In this document: positions 35,312 through 44,039 of the stretch, piece after piece | How positions within the stretch are numbered: position 1 is the stretch's first letter | How the letters are laid out: each line of letters begins with the position of its first letter | Origin: SZUA-430 sp965227535 | Lineage (GTDB): Bacteria > Pseudomonadota > Alphaproteobacteria > Micropepsales > Micropepsaceae | Assembly (NCBI GenBank): GCA_965227535.1 | Contig: OZ245761.1 | Location: 62,001 to 126,000 of the forward strand | Direction of reading: 5' to 3' | DNA length: 64,000 nucleotides | The notes under the pieces: model-generated | The model's input: the letters and a program-made list of their open reading frames with translations, nothing else | Told to the model about the DNA's origin: nothing | Databases searched by the model: none | Program-made: the position numbers and the translations under genes

Positions 35312-36406
35312 GTGAACCGCGAAATCGTCGTTTCGGTTGACGCGATGGGCGGCGACAACGCCCCGCAAGCCATCATCGATGGCGTCGCGATCGCCCATCT
35401 GCGTCACCCCAAGGTCAAGTTCCTGCTGCACGGCGACCACGCGCAGCTGCAGCCGATCCTTCTCGGCAAACCCACGCTGAAGAACGTTGCGCAAGTCATG
35501 CACTGCGACAGCGTCGTGGCGATGGACGAGAAGCCGAGCCAAGCCCTTCGCCGCAGCCGCAACACCTCGATGGGCCGCGCGATCGAATCCGTCGGCGCGA
35601 ACGAAGCGCAAGTCGCGATCAGCGCCGGCAACACCGGCGCCCTCATGGCGATCGCCAAAGTCCGATTGCGAACGGTCGCCGGCCTCTCGCGTCCCGCAAT
35701 CGCAGCACTCTGGCCGACCATCCGTGGACAGACGGTCGTCCTCGACGTCGGCGCCAACGTGGACTCCGACGCACGTCAGCTCGTCGACTTCGCGATCATG
35801 GGCGAGGCCTACGCCCGCGTCGTCTTCGGCCTCGACCACCCCAGCATCGGCTTGCTGAATCTGGGCGCTGAGGAAATGAAGGGCCACGATGAACTCAAAG
35901 CCGCCGCCGCCGCCTTGCGCGATTCCGGCCTACCGCTCCGCTTTCACGGCTTCGTCGAAGGCGATGACATCTCCGCCGGCACCGTCGACGTCGTCGTCAC
36001 CGACGGCTTCACCGGCAACATCGCGCTGAAGGCCGCCGAAGGCACCGCGCGCCTCATCGGCCACTACATCCGCTCCGCAATGCAGCGCTCCATGCTCTCG
36101 CGCCTGGGCTATGCGTTTGCGAAACCAGGCTTCGACGTGCTGCGCCAAAAGATGGATCCGCGCGCCGTCAACGGCGGCGTGTTCTTAGGCCTGAACGGCG
36201 TCGTCGTGAAAAGCCACGGCGGCACCGACGGCGTAGGCTTCGCCACCGCGCTCGAACTGGCCATCGAAATGGGCGAAAGCGATTTCACCGCGCGCATCGC
36301 CGATGCGATGTCTCATCTGCCCGCATCCTTCAAGGCGCTAGGCACAGTCGCCCCCGACGCGCCGCCGGCAGAGGCAACCGCGCCGGTCGAGGCGGCGGTC
36401 TCCTGA
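35312..36406 (+). CDS. plsX: Phosphate acyltransferase PlsX
   Basis: A 364-residue enzyme converting acyl-ACP to acyl-phosphate for phospholipid synthesis. It shows VSVDAMGGDNAP at the start, ISAGNTGALMAIA, and VVTDGFTGNIALKAAEGTA. I choose GTG 35312 with AGGG upstream, matching the family N-terminus, over the TTG fifteen codons earlier. Its last base is the first base of the fabH start. Confidence 0.94.
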   Translation: MNREIVVSVDAMGGDNAPQAIIDGVAIAHLRHPKVKFLLHGDHAQLQPILLGKPTLKNVAQVMHCDSVVAMDEKPSQALRRSRNTSMGRAIESVGANEAQVAISAGNTGALMAIAKVRLRTVAGLSRPAIAALWPTIRGQTVVLDVGANVDSDARQLVDFAIMGEAYARVVFGLDHPSIGLLNLGAEEMKGHDELKAAAAALRDSGLPLRFHGFVEGDDISAGTVDVVVTDGFTGNIALKAAEGTARLIGHYIRSAMQRSMLSRLGYAFAKPGFDVLRQKMDPRAVNGGVFLGLNGVVVKSHGGTDGVGFATALELAIEMGESDFTARIADAMSHLPASFKALGTVAPDAPPAEATAPVEAAVS

Positions 36407-37383
36407 TGAGTGTTCTCCGGTCCCAAGTCGCCGGAGTTGGCGCGTATCTCCCGGCCCGCGTCGTCAGCAACGCCGAGCTCGCGAAAAAACTTGAGACCAG
36501 CGACGAGTGGATCCGCGAACGCACCGGCATCCGCGAACGCCGCATCGCCGCCGACGGCGAGTGCACCTCAGACCTCGCCATCGCCGCCTCGCAAGAAGCG
36601 TTGCGCGCCGCGGGCATGAACGCGAGCGCCATCGACCTCATCGTCCTTGCGACCGCGACACCCGACGAAACCTTCCCGGCAACGGCAACGACGGTGCAAG
36701 CGCGCCTCGGCATCACGCGCGGCGCGGCGTTCGACATTCAGGCCGTCTGCTCAGGCTTCGTCTACGCCGTCGCGACGGCGGACAATTTCATCAAGGCCGG
36801 CCAGGCGAAGAACGTCCTCGTCATCGGCGCCGAAACCTTCTCGCGCATCATCGATTGGAACGACCGCACGACGGCCGTCCTCTTCGGCGACGGCGCAGGC
36901 GCGATGATCCTCACGGCCGCGCAAGGGCAGGGCGACACGAAGGATCGCGGCGTCCTATCCACACATTTGTTCTCCGACGGCCGCCACCACGATCTGCTCT
37001 ACGTCGACGGTGGCCCGTCGAAGACGATGACGACGGGCTTCCTGCGCATGGAAGGCCGCGAAGTCTTCCGTCACGCAGTGGCGAACATGGCCGACGCGAT
37101 CGACCTCGCCCTCCGAACCAACAATTTTTCTGCAGCGGACGTCGACTGGTTCGTGCCCCATCAAGCCAACCAACGCATCCTGGATGCGACGGCCCGCAAG
37201 GTCGGCGTTCATCCGTCGCGTGTGGTCTCGACGGTTGCACAACACGCAAATACCTCTGCCGCGTCAGTTCCTCTGGCACTGGTTGCAGCCGTTAACGATG
37301 GTCGCATCAAGCGCGAGAACCTAGTGCTTCTTGAGGCCATGGGCGGAGGCTTCACCTGGGGCTCCGCACTCATCCGCTGGTAG
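36406..37383 (+). CDS. fabH: Beta-ketoacyl-ACP synthase III
   Basis: A 325-residue condensing enzyme that starts fatty-acid synthesis from acetyl-CoA and malonyl-ACP. The catalytic triad is visible: Cys in IQAVCSGFVYA, His in WFVPHQANQRI, and Asn in AQHANTSAASVPL. It is translationally coupled to plsX. Confidence 0.95.
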   Translation: MSVLRSQVAGVGAYLPARVVSNAELAKKLETSDEWIRERTGIRERRIAADGECTSDLAIAASQEALRAAGMNASAIDLIVLATATPDETFPATATTVQARLGITRGAAFDIQAVCSGFVYAVATADNFIKAGQAKNVLVIGAETFSRIIDWNDRTTAVLFGDGAGAMILTAAQGQGDTKDRGVLSTHLFSDGRHHDLLYVDGGPSKTMTTGFLRMEGREVFRHAVANMADAIDLALRTNNFSAADVDWFVPHQANQRILDATARKVGVHPSRVVSTVAQHANTSAASVPLALVAAVNDGRIKRENLVLLEAMGGGFTWGSALIRW

Positions 37384-37492
37384 CAGCGTCATCTATCCCT
37401 CTGATATTGACGGCATTTCGCCACGGACCTACCGTGACATGAAATGAGTCGCGCCGCCGATGTGACGGCGCGCACCCGAACGGGGAGCCGAT

Positions 37493-37825
37493 ATGAGCGA
37501 AACCTTGACCCGGCAGCACTTGGCCGAGGCGGTTTACGCGCAAGTCGGACTCTCGCGAAACGAATCGGCGGAACTCGTCGACCGGGTGCTTGAAGAGGTC
37601 TCCGCGCGTTTGATACGCGGCGAAACAGTGAAGTTGTCGTCTTTCGGAACCTTTGCCGTACGATCGAAGGGTGGGCGAATCGGACGGAATCCGAAGACGG
37701 GCCAAGAAGTGCCGATCAGTCCGCGACGTGTGCTGGTGTTCCGCGCAAGTCACGTGCTGAAGGCGATGATCAACGACGGCCTGTCGGGAACCGGCGGCGG
37801 CGCAACCAACGGCGAGAAGAAATGA
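37493..37825 (+). CDS. ihfA: Integration host factor subunit alpha
   Basis: A 110-residue DNA-bending protein of the HU/IHF family with VKLSSFGTFAVRSKGGRIGRN and NPKTGQEVPISPRRV. The C-terminal Gly/Thr-rich tail (about 12 residues) is longer than in E. coli. Its stop overlaps the next start (ATGA). Confidence 0.93.
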   Translation: MSETLTRQHLAEAVYAQVGLSRNESAELVDRVLEEVSARLIRGETVKLSSFGTFAVRSKGGRIGRNPKTGQEVPISPRRVLVFRASHVLKAMINDGLSGTGGGATNGEKK

Positions 37826-38370
37826 CCGAACCCCACCGCATCGAAAAAGCCCCAGATGCATTCCGCACGATTTCCGAAGTCTCGGAAGCGCTCGACGTGC
37901 CGCAACATGTGCTCCGCTTCTGGGAAGCCAAGTTCAATCAGGTGAAACCCCTGAAGCGCGCCGGCGGCCGCCGCTACTACCGCCCCGAAGATATCGATTT
38001 GCTGAAGGGCGTACGCTCGCTGCTCTACGCCGAAGGCTTCACGATCAAAGGCGTGCAGAAGGTCCTCCGCGAACAAGGCGCCAAACACGTCGCCGAAATC
38101 GGCCGTCTCGGCGCCAAGGCCGCCAACGCCAAACGCGACCTAGCGCCCGAGGATGTCGCACCCATGCCCGAACCCTTGTTCGGCAGAGGCGCGACGCCGT
38201 CGGTCGAACACGTCAACATGGCCTCCGACAACCCCAGCGAAAAACTACTGGCCGAACAGCGCGAACGCTTAGAAGGCGTCCTCGACGACCTCCTCAGCCT
38301 GCGCGACCTCATCCACAAAGGCCCCGCAGTCCCGGCCATCCCACAAAAGAAAATCGCCGCCGCCGAGTAA
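37822..38370 (+). CDS. MerR-family transcriptional regulator
   Basis: A 182-residue protein with an N-terminal MerR-type helix-turn-helix (FRTISEVSEALDVPQHVLRF, then GGRRYYRPEDIDLLKG) and a long C-terminal region of unknown role. It is the conserved alphaproteobacterial neighbour of ihfA and is cotranscribed with it. No metal-binding cysteines are seen, so it is not a metal sensor of the MerR/CueR kind. Confidence 0.9.
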   Translation: MTEPHRIEKAPDAFRTISEVSEALDVPQHVLRFWEAKFNQVKPLKRAGGRRYYRPEDIDLLKGVRSLLYAEGFTIKGVQKVLREQGAKHVAEIGRLGAKAANAKRDLAPEDVAPMPEPLFGRGATPSVEHVNMASDNPSEKLLAEQRERLEGVLDDLLSLRDLIHKGPAVPAIPQKKIAAAE

Positions 38371-38508
38371 GCGGTGCGTCGTCACACGGGGTAAACGCGC
38401 GGGAAACCAATCTCCCGCGCCCAATTGCTTCTAAGTCCCCCGTCTGCCTATAGTGCGCCCCCCAAACGAACCCGCCCCCAAACATTCGCGGGTTCGACGA
38501 AATAGTGT

Positions 38509-38585
38509 CGGAGCGTAGCGCAGCCTGGTAGCGCATCAGTCTGGGGGACTGGGGGTCGCAGGTTCAAATCCTGTCGCTCCGACCA
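38509..38585 (+). tRNA. tRNA-Pro (GGG anticodon)
   Basis: A 77-base cloverleaf with acceptor stem CGGAGCG/CGCTCCG, D-arm with GCGCAGCCTGGTAGCGC, anticodon loop CTGGGGG between TCAGT and ACTGG (anticodon GGG), T-arm with GGTTCAAATCC and an encoded CCA end. Confidence 0.96.
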
Positions 38586-38857
38586 ATCATCTCAACAAAG
38601 TTAGGCGAACTCGGGCGCTCACTCGGCGCGACCGGGATCCGACATCGATGATAAGGCGCCTGATGAACCGCTTCGGCGGCGAAGGTCCATGTGCGCCACT
38701 TTAAACCGCCGTCGATGAGTTCGGGAAGTCTCGCGAACCGCGCCTGCGCGTGAGGCAGTACGACGTGGGCGTCGTGAGCGGCGCGGGTGGAATAGACCTC
38801 GTAGAAGATGAAATGCCCGGGCACTTCGAAGGCGCGAGCGCGCAAACCGTAGCGCAT
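38564..38857 (-). pseudogene. Remnant of antibiotic-biosynthesis-monooxygenase-fold gene
   Basis: The frame gives YGLRARAFEVPGHFIFYEVY and AAHDAHVVLPHAQARFARL, the second half of an ABM (dimeric alpha-beta barrel) domain. The usual first 30-35 residues are missing, an in-frame stop lies upstream, and its own stop is inside the antisense of tRNA-Pro. It is most likely a decayed fragment. A short expressed protein is possible but less likely. Confidence 0.4.
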
Positions 38858-38861
38858 TTCA

Positions 38862-38884
38862 ATTCGTTTACCGCGTTTAACTCG
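38862..38884 (+). promoter_or_regulatory. Conserved box, copy D (hydrolase 38958)
   Basis: The sequence CGTTTACCGCGTTTAACTCG differs from copy B (before 50262) by one missing base and one change. The following AGCAT falls 20 bases after TTAACT, as in copies A and B. It ends 73 bases before the start of the alpha/beta hydrolase. Confidence 0.55.
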
Positions 38885-38957
38885 TCAGTGTCCCCCCACT
38901 CGAGCATGCATGTCCAGTCCTTCGCACAGCGTCAGGGCGTCAAATGGAGAGTGACCA

Positions 38958-39725
38958 ATGAAGATGATATCGATCGCACTTGCAGCTTCCGCCGCCATGT
39001 TTTTCGCGGCCCTCGCGCATGCCGGTCCGCCGGTCAAGAACATCGTGCTCGTGCACGGCGCCTTCGCCGACGGTTCGAGCTGGGGCAAAGTCGTTGCGCA
39101 CTTGCAGGCCAAGGGTTTCAACGTGACCGCCGTTCAGAACCCGATGACGAGCCTTGCCGACGATGTTGCGACGACAAAGCGCGCGTTGGCGGCGCAAAAC
39201 GGTCCTGTGATCCTGGTCGGCCATTCCTGGGGCGGCGCGGTCATCAGCGAAGCCGGCATGGATGACAAAGTCGTAGGGCTCGTCTACGTCGCGGGGTTCG
39301 CTCCTGATGTCGGCGAAACCCTCAATCAGCACGCCAGCGCCTATCCAACGCCGCCTGCGCTTTCGCATCCGGTCGTCGACAAACAGGGCTTCTTGAGTCT
39401 GCCCGTCGATTCCTACGTCGACCACTTTATGCCGGACGTGCCGACGGCGGAGGCGCGTGTTCATGCTGCAACGCAGGGACCGATCTCAGGCGCAGTGTTC
39501 GGCGTGAAATTCGCCAGCGCGGCGTGGAAGACCAAGCCGTCCTGGTACATCGTTGCAAAGCGGGACAACGTTATCGCGCCGGATCTCGAACGCTTCTTCG
39601 CAAAGCGTATGAATGCAAAGACCACCGAGCTGGACACAAGTCACGTACCGATGCTTTCGCAAAGCAAACAGGTGGTGAGCGTTATCGTCGACGCCGCTTC
39701 GAACGCGAAGGCCGCCGCGCGCTGA
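38958..39725 (+). CDS. Secreted alpha/beta hydrolase
   Basis: A 255-residue protein with a cleavable signal peptide (1-22, ending AHA) and an alpha/beta hydrolase fold: oxyanion region VLVHGAF, nucleophile in GHSWGG, and a late DTSHVPM holding the catalytic His. Relatives are hydroxynitrile lyase/methylesterase-like enzymes; the substrate is unknown. A copy of the shared box lies upstream. It is followed by two hairpins and the winged-helix regulator. Confidence 0.85.
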   Translation: MKMISIALAASAAMFFAALAHAGPPVKNIVLVHGAFADGSSWGKVVAHLQAKGFNVTAVQNPMTSLADDVATTKRALAAQNGPVILVGHSWGGAVISEAGMDDKVVGLVYVAGFAPDVGETLNQHASAYPTPPALSHPVVDKQGFLSLPVDSYVDHFMPDVPTAEARVHAATQGPISGAVFGVKFASAAWKTKPSWYIVAKRDNVIAPDLERFFAKRMNAKTTELDTSHVPMLSQSKQVVSVIVDAASNAKAAAR

Positions 39726-39734
39726 CCTGAGTGC

Positions 39735-39772
39735 ACTACCCGATTGGGTAGTTTCGGCGCCCCTAGCGGGCG
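39735..39772. other. Two tandem hairpins between hydrolase and regulator
   Basis: ACTACCC/GGGTAGT with a GATT loop (39735-39752) is followed by CGCCC/GGGCG with a 5-base loop (39758-39772). They could form a weak terminator for the hydrolase gene, or an operator or leader structure of the regulator, whose start is 20 bases later. Confidence 0.45.
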
Positions 39773-39792
39773 ATGTGTGGAGGTGTTGCGCA

Positions 39793-40290
39793 ATGTATCT
39801 CTTCGATGGTCTGGCGGCCGGTCGCATCTCCGGCATGCCGCCAGACCTATCGAGGACGTTCAAGATGTCGATCTTTCCGCTCTCTTTGTCTCAAGCTCAG
39901 CCGCCGGGCCACGATGTTCATTTCGGCCAGGCCCCGCGAAGGCAGCACCGGTCCTTCCGCTTTGGCCCGTTCCTGTTGCAGCCCGAGCGGCAGCTACTCC
40001 AGAAATTTGATGCGCCGGTCCGGATCGGCGGCCGCGCGCTCGATCTGCTGACGCTTTTGGTCGAGCGTGCGGGCGAACTTGTGAGCAAGCAGGAGCTGAT
40101 GTTGCGGGCATGGCCGGACACGTTCGTGGAAGAGGGCAACTTGAAGGTCAACATAGCGGGCCTGCGACGCGCCCTTGGCGAGTCCCCCGCCGTTCCCCAC
40201 TTCATCGCAACGGTCGTGGGCCGGGGCTATCGCTTCGTCGCCTCAGTCGACGCTCGCCCATCCTATCCGCTCAGCTTGGTGCCGCTTTAG
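39793..40290 (+). CDS. Winged-helix OmpR/CadC-type DNA-binding protein
   Basis: A 165-residue protein whose C-terminal 100 residues are an OmpR/PhoB-type winged helix: RFGPFLLQPERQLLQ, LDLLTLLVERAGELVSKQEL, then VNIAGLRRALGES and the wing VGRGYRFVA. There is no receiver, membrane segment or ATPase part. GGAGG 9 bases before ATG 39793 decides the start. It is a candidate regulator of the shared boxes around it, by inference. Its stop overlaps that of the response regulator by 4 bases. Confidence 0.82.
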   Translation: MYLFDGLAAGRISGMPPDLSRTFKMSIFPLSLSQAQPPGHDVHFGQAPRRQHRSFRFGPFLLQPERQLLQKFDAPVRIGGRALDLLTLLVERAGELVSKQELMLRAWPDTFVEEGNLKVNIAGLRRALGESPAVPHFIATVVGRGYRFVASVDARPSYPLSLVPL

Positions 40291-40901
40291 CGCTCGATGT
40301 AACCGCGCCGCGCTGCCACGGTCACGGCTTGAGTGCGGTCATTGACGCCCAATTTGGCGAAGATGCTTTTCAGATGCGCTTTGATCGTGTCGGTGGAAAG
40401 ATTGAGCTGCGCGCCGATCTGCTTGTTGGGATGACCATCCGCCACAAGACGCAGGACAGCCAACTCGCGCTCCGTCAAAGACTCATCTAGCGCATGCACG
40501 ACCAGATCATGCGCGACGTCCGCGCTCATCACGCGCCGCCCGGCGTGGACCGAACGAATTGCATCGAGCAATTCCTTGCGGATGGAATTTTTGAGCAAGT
40601 ATCCCGCCGCGCCCGCCCGCATCGCGCGGACCACCTGCGCATCGCCGGGATAGGTGGTCAGCACGAGAATTCTGGCGTGCGGCGCGAGGCGGCGAATCTT
40701 CTCGATCGCCTCAACCCCGCCCATGCCGTCCATCTGCATGTCCATCAGCGTGACGTCGGGCGTAAGCTTGCCGAACAAGTCGACCGCTTCGGACCCGTCG
40801 GAGGCTTCGCCGACCGCTTCCATGTCGTCCTGCCGCGACAGCAGCGCGGCGATGCCTTCACGCACCACGGGATGGTCGTCGACGATAAGAACGCGGATCA
40901 T
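40287..40901 (-). CDS. NarL/LuxR-type response regulator
   Basis: A 204-residue protein: receiver domain (IRVLIVDDHPVVREG; phospho-acceptor Asp in PDVTLMDMQMDGM; conserved Lys in GYLLKN) and a LuxR helix-turn-helix (LTERELAVLRLVADGHPNKQI). The ATG at 40901 overlaps the kinase gene stop (ATGA), so the pair is coupled. The longer frame upstream belongs to the kinase region and is not used. Confidence 0.92.
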   Translation of the reverse strand: MIRVLIVDDHPVVREGIAALLSRQDDMEAVGEASDGSEAVDLFGKLTPDVTLMDMQMDGMGGVEAIEKIRRLAPHARILVLTTYPGDAQVVRAMRAGAAGYLLKNSIRKELLDAIRSVHAGRRVMSADVAHDLVVHALDESLTERELAVLRLVADGHPNKQIGAQLNLSTDTIKAHLKSIFAKLGVNDRTQAVTVAARRGYIER

Positions 40902-43900
40902 GACCAAAAGCTCAAGCGGCGCTTCGCCGCCTTGTACGCGATCGAACCGGGCACGACCAGCATCACCTCGGTGCCGCCTTCCGGCAAGCGGCGCGCGGCA
41001 AGCCAGCCACGGAGCTTCTTCGCGCGCTCGCGCATGCCCGACAAGCCGAAATGACCATCCTTCTCCCCCTTGTCGGCGACGTCGGACGCGATGCCGACGC
41101 CGTTGTCGGTGAAGCACAAACTGAAATTTGTGCCGTATCCGATGTCGATCGCCACCCGCTTGGCGTTCGCGTGGCGCCAGATGTTGAACACTGCCTCGCT
41201 GGCTATCCGGGTGACCTCGTCCAGGATCAGCGGATCGAGCGCGCGCGGCGTGCGCGTGGTCGTGACTGCGACCTCGACGCCGGGATCGAACGCCTGCCGC
41301 TTCACGATATCGGCGATGATCTCTTCCACAGGGGCGTCCTGCAGCGAGCGCAGATCACGGACGCGGTCGCGCCCTTCCGCAATGACCTGGTCCGCGCGAT
41401 CGATCGCCTCCTCCAGCACGGGCCGCGCCGGCGCCGCTGCCGGCAGATCGTCCACCGCCAGCTGGAAGCGCAGCGTCAAACCCTGCACCGACTGCAGCAG
41501 CGTGTCGTGCAGCTCGCGCGCAATGCGTTCGCGCTCCTCCATCCGCTCGGCCATGCGCATACGCATGCGGTTGACGACAGCCCGCAGCCGCAGCGAATAA
41601 GCGAACCACAGCAAGCCAGCGAGCGTGAGCGCGACGAACACCTTGAAGGGCAAACTCTGGAAGAACGTGGGCGGAATATCGAACGCCAGCGTCGCGCCGT
41701 CGGTGTTCCACACGCCGTCCTCATTCGCCGCAATCACCTGAAAGCGATACGTGCCCGGTCCCAAATTGTTGAACACCGCCTCACGGTGCGTTCCCGCCTC
41801 TATCCAGTCTGGATTCAGACCTTCGAGCCTGTAACGAAAGCGAACGCTGTCCGGCTTTGTCAAACTGCCGGCTGTATAGGTAAATGCCAACGACGACGTA
41901 CCCTCGCGGAACGTTGGTGGCGTCAGGAGCGGATAGCTGACGCCGTCGGCGGTTGCCGACAAGATCGTGACAGGCGGCGGTAGCTGGTTTCGCGCCGGAG
42001 GCGCCGCGTTGAAATACGAGACGCCGGTATTGCTGATGACCCAGGCGCGGCCGTCGACGCCGGTCACGATGCTCGGCGTGTGCCACCCCTGCTGCGCGAC
42101 GCCAGGCAGACCATCAGTCCTGTCGTAGAGCTCATATGTCGGAACATGCGAGGGATCGGCAAACAGCTTCCTTACCTCTTCAGCCTTCATCCGCACGACG
42201 CCCAGCAATCCGTTGAACAGAAAATCGCCGCCGGTCGTCCAGCCAATGCCGGACACACCGTAGAACGGAGCCATGCGATCCGGACCGACAGTGCGGAAAC
42301 GTCCCTTGTCCAGAAGAGCGACGCCAAACGAGCCGCTGACCCACACGGCGCCGTCGCGCACGGCGATATCATCCATGCGACCGACTGTGAGGCCTTCGCT
42401 GGCCGAAAATACCCGCGTGCCCGTCGCATCGTGTCGGGAAATGCGGCTGTCGTTATATCCAAACCAAACAGACCCCGCGGGATCCGACTCCGAAACTTCG
42501 GGCACCGGCAACCCACCAAGATCGAGCTCGTCGCTCCAGGCGCCGTCCTTCAGCTTGTAGACGCTCGACCGGAACGCGACCCAGAGCGTTCCGCTGCCGT
42601 CTTCGACCATCGTTCTGATGGCTTCGCGGGCCACGCCTTTGGGCATCGGGATCTGCGCGTCTTTGCTGTCCCGAAGACGATGCACAAAACCGTTGCTGCC
42701 GTACCAGAGCGCGCCGTCTCTGGTCGCAAGGAGAAGAGTGGGTGCCGATATGGACAAACGCGCAACCGCGCGCGCCGGTTCGTTCGGCGCCGCGCGGTAG
42801 AGCGAGACACCATCGCTAATGTAGGTCCCGTCCGGGGTTGCGGCGATGCTGTAGCCGCGGCCACCCCATCCAGGTACAGCCGTTTCGTGAATGACTCGTG
42901 CGTTGCGGAAGCGATTGAGCCCGGCATTCGTACCGACCCAAATGTTTCCCTCCCGGTCGCACAAAATGGGGCCGCTTCGATCAGCGGTAAGACCATCGGC
43001 GCGGCGGAAAACGTCTACGCCTGAAGCCAGCAGACTATGGGTGGGTTGGTTCGCTTGGCGCGGATTGAATCTGAAGATGCCGCCGTTCGCTGTGTCCGTT
43101 GCCCAAATGGCGCCATCCCGGTCGATTGCGTAATTGGACGCCGATAGTGCGTCGCGAGGCGAGGCGGCCTTCAGCGTCCAGGTGCTCCGCGTTTCGCCGG
43201 CGGGATAATTCGGCAGGGGGCGCAACCCGTGAAATCCATCAGCGACCCACATTCGCCCGTCGGGCGTTTGTGTAAACGTCGCGTGCAATGTCACCGCGCC
43301 GGTCGGCTCGAATCGTCGCGCACCCGGCCGTGAAAAATAGATGCTCCCCTCGGTGCTGAGCCACAACGTGCCGTCGCGCGCCTGGAACAGGCCGATAACC
43401 ATGCCGGGTGGAACGTTCCAGTCTGCACCGGCTCTGCGCCAGCGGCCACCTTCAAATCGCGAGAGACCACCGTGCGAGACCGCCCACAGCGCACCGTCAT
43501 TGTCCCGACGAAGGTTGACGACCATGCCCGGCGCTATGCCGTCCTTCTCCAAGTACGTCGTGACATGCCCGTCTTTCAGATGAGAGACGCCACCGTCTGA
43601 ATAGCCGATCCATATCTCGTTCGTTGCAACGACTTTGATCGAGGTGATGTCGATCGAGAAGAGGCGTTCGCCCGAAGCCGGCTGAAGACGCTCAAAGCGA
43701 ACACCGTCGAACCGGAAAAGGCCTGTGCCGGTGCCCAACCACAAAAGACCGTCCGGTCCTTCGTCCAGCGCCCATATCTCCGGCGGCGCGCCGTCCTTCG
43801 CCGTCCAAGCCGTATGGTGGAATTGCCGGATCGAGCGGTCGCGGTCCCGCGCCTGGATCGGGGGACACGCTAGAACCACCGCCAAACACACAATCAGAAC

Positions 43901-43921
43901 CGACCAGAACCCTTTAGCCAT
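40898..43921 (-). CDS. Propeller-type sensor histidine kinase
   Basis: A 1007-residue kinase. Signal sequence (about 1-23); a large periplasmic beta-propeller made of repeated Reg_prop units (such as LWLGTGTGLFRFDG and IWVGTNAGLNRF, to about 640); a Y_Y_Y domain (about 690-750, YRLEGLNPDWIEAGTHREAV); one membrane helix (about 770); HisKA_3 with phospho-His in IARELHDTLLQSVQG; and HATPase_c. Kinases of this build sense extracellular carbohydrates or other ligands. ATG 43921 is used because it gives a proper signal sequence. It is paired with the adjacent regulator. Confidence 0.9.
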   Translation of the reverse strand: MAKGFWSVLIVCLAVVLACPPIQARDRDRSIRQFHHTAWTAKDGAPPEIWALDEGPDGLLWLGTGTGLFRFDGVRFERLQPASGERLFSIDITSIKVVATNEIWIGYSDGGVSHLKDGHVTTYLEKDGIAPGMVVNLRRDNDGALWAVSHGGLSRFEGGRWRRAGADWNVPPGMVIGLFQARDGTLWLSTEGSIYFSRPGARRFEPTGAVTLHATFTQTPDGRMWVADGFHGLRPLPNYPAGETRSTWTLKAASPRDALSASNYAIDRDGAIWATDTANGGIFRFNPRQANQPTHSLLASGVDVFRRADGLTADRSGPILCDREGNIWVGTNAGLNRFRNARVIHETAVPGWGGRGYSIAATPDGTYISDGVSLYRAAPNEPARAVARLSISAPTLLLATRDGALWYGSNGFVHRLRDSKDAQIPMPKGVAREAIRTMVEDGSGTLWVAFRSSVYKLKDGAWSDELDLGGLPVPEVSESDPAGSVWFGYNDSRISRHDATGTRVFSASEGLTVGRMDDIAVRDGAVWVSGSFGVALLDKGRFRTVGPDRMAPFYGVSGIGWTTGGDFLFNGLLGVVRMKAEEVRKLFADPSHVPTYELYDRTDGLPGVAQQGWHTPSIVTGVDGRAWVISNTGVSYFNAAPPARNQLPPPVTILSATADGVSYPLLTPPTFREGTSSLAFTYTAGSLTKPDSVRFRYRLEGLNPDWIEAGTHREAVFNNLGPGTYRFQVIAANEDGVWNTDGATLAFDIPPTFFQSLPFKVFVALTLAGLLWFAYSLRLRAVVNRMRMRMAERMEERERIARELHDTLLQSVQGLTLRFQLAVDDLPAAAPARPVLEEAIDRADQVIAEGRDRVRDLRSLQDAPVEEIIADIVKRQAFDPGVEVAVTTTRTPRALDPLILDEVTRIASEAVFNIWRHANAKRVAIDIGYGTNFSLCFTDNGVGIASDVADKGEKDGHFGLSGMRERAKKLRGWLAARRLPEGGTEVMLVVPGSIAYKAAKRRLSFWS

Positions 43922-44039
43922 AACCCGATTACACGCGGAATCGGCCTGCGGGCAAGGGTGCCCCGCCACGCCACGCGCTTGATGCCAGGACGGCGCAGGT
44001 CGGCGACGCGCCTAAGCACGTCGCCGGCACTCCCGGGCG

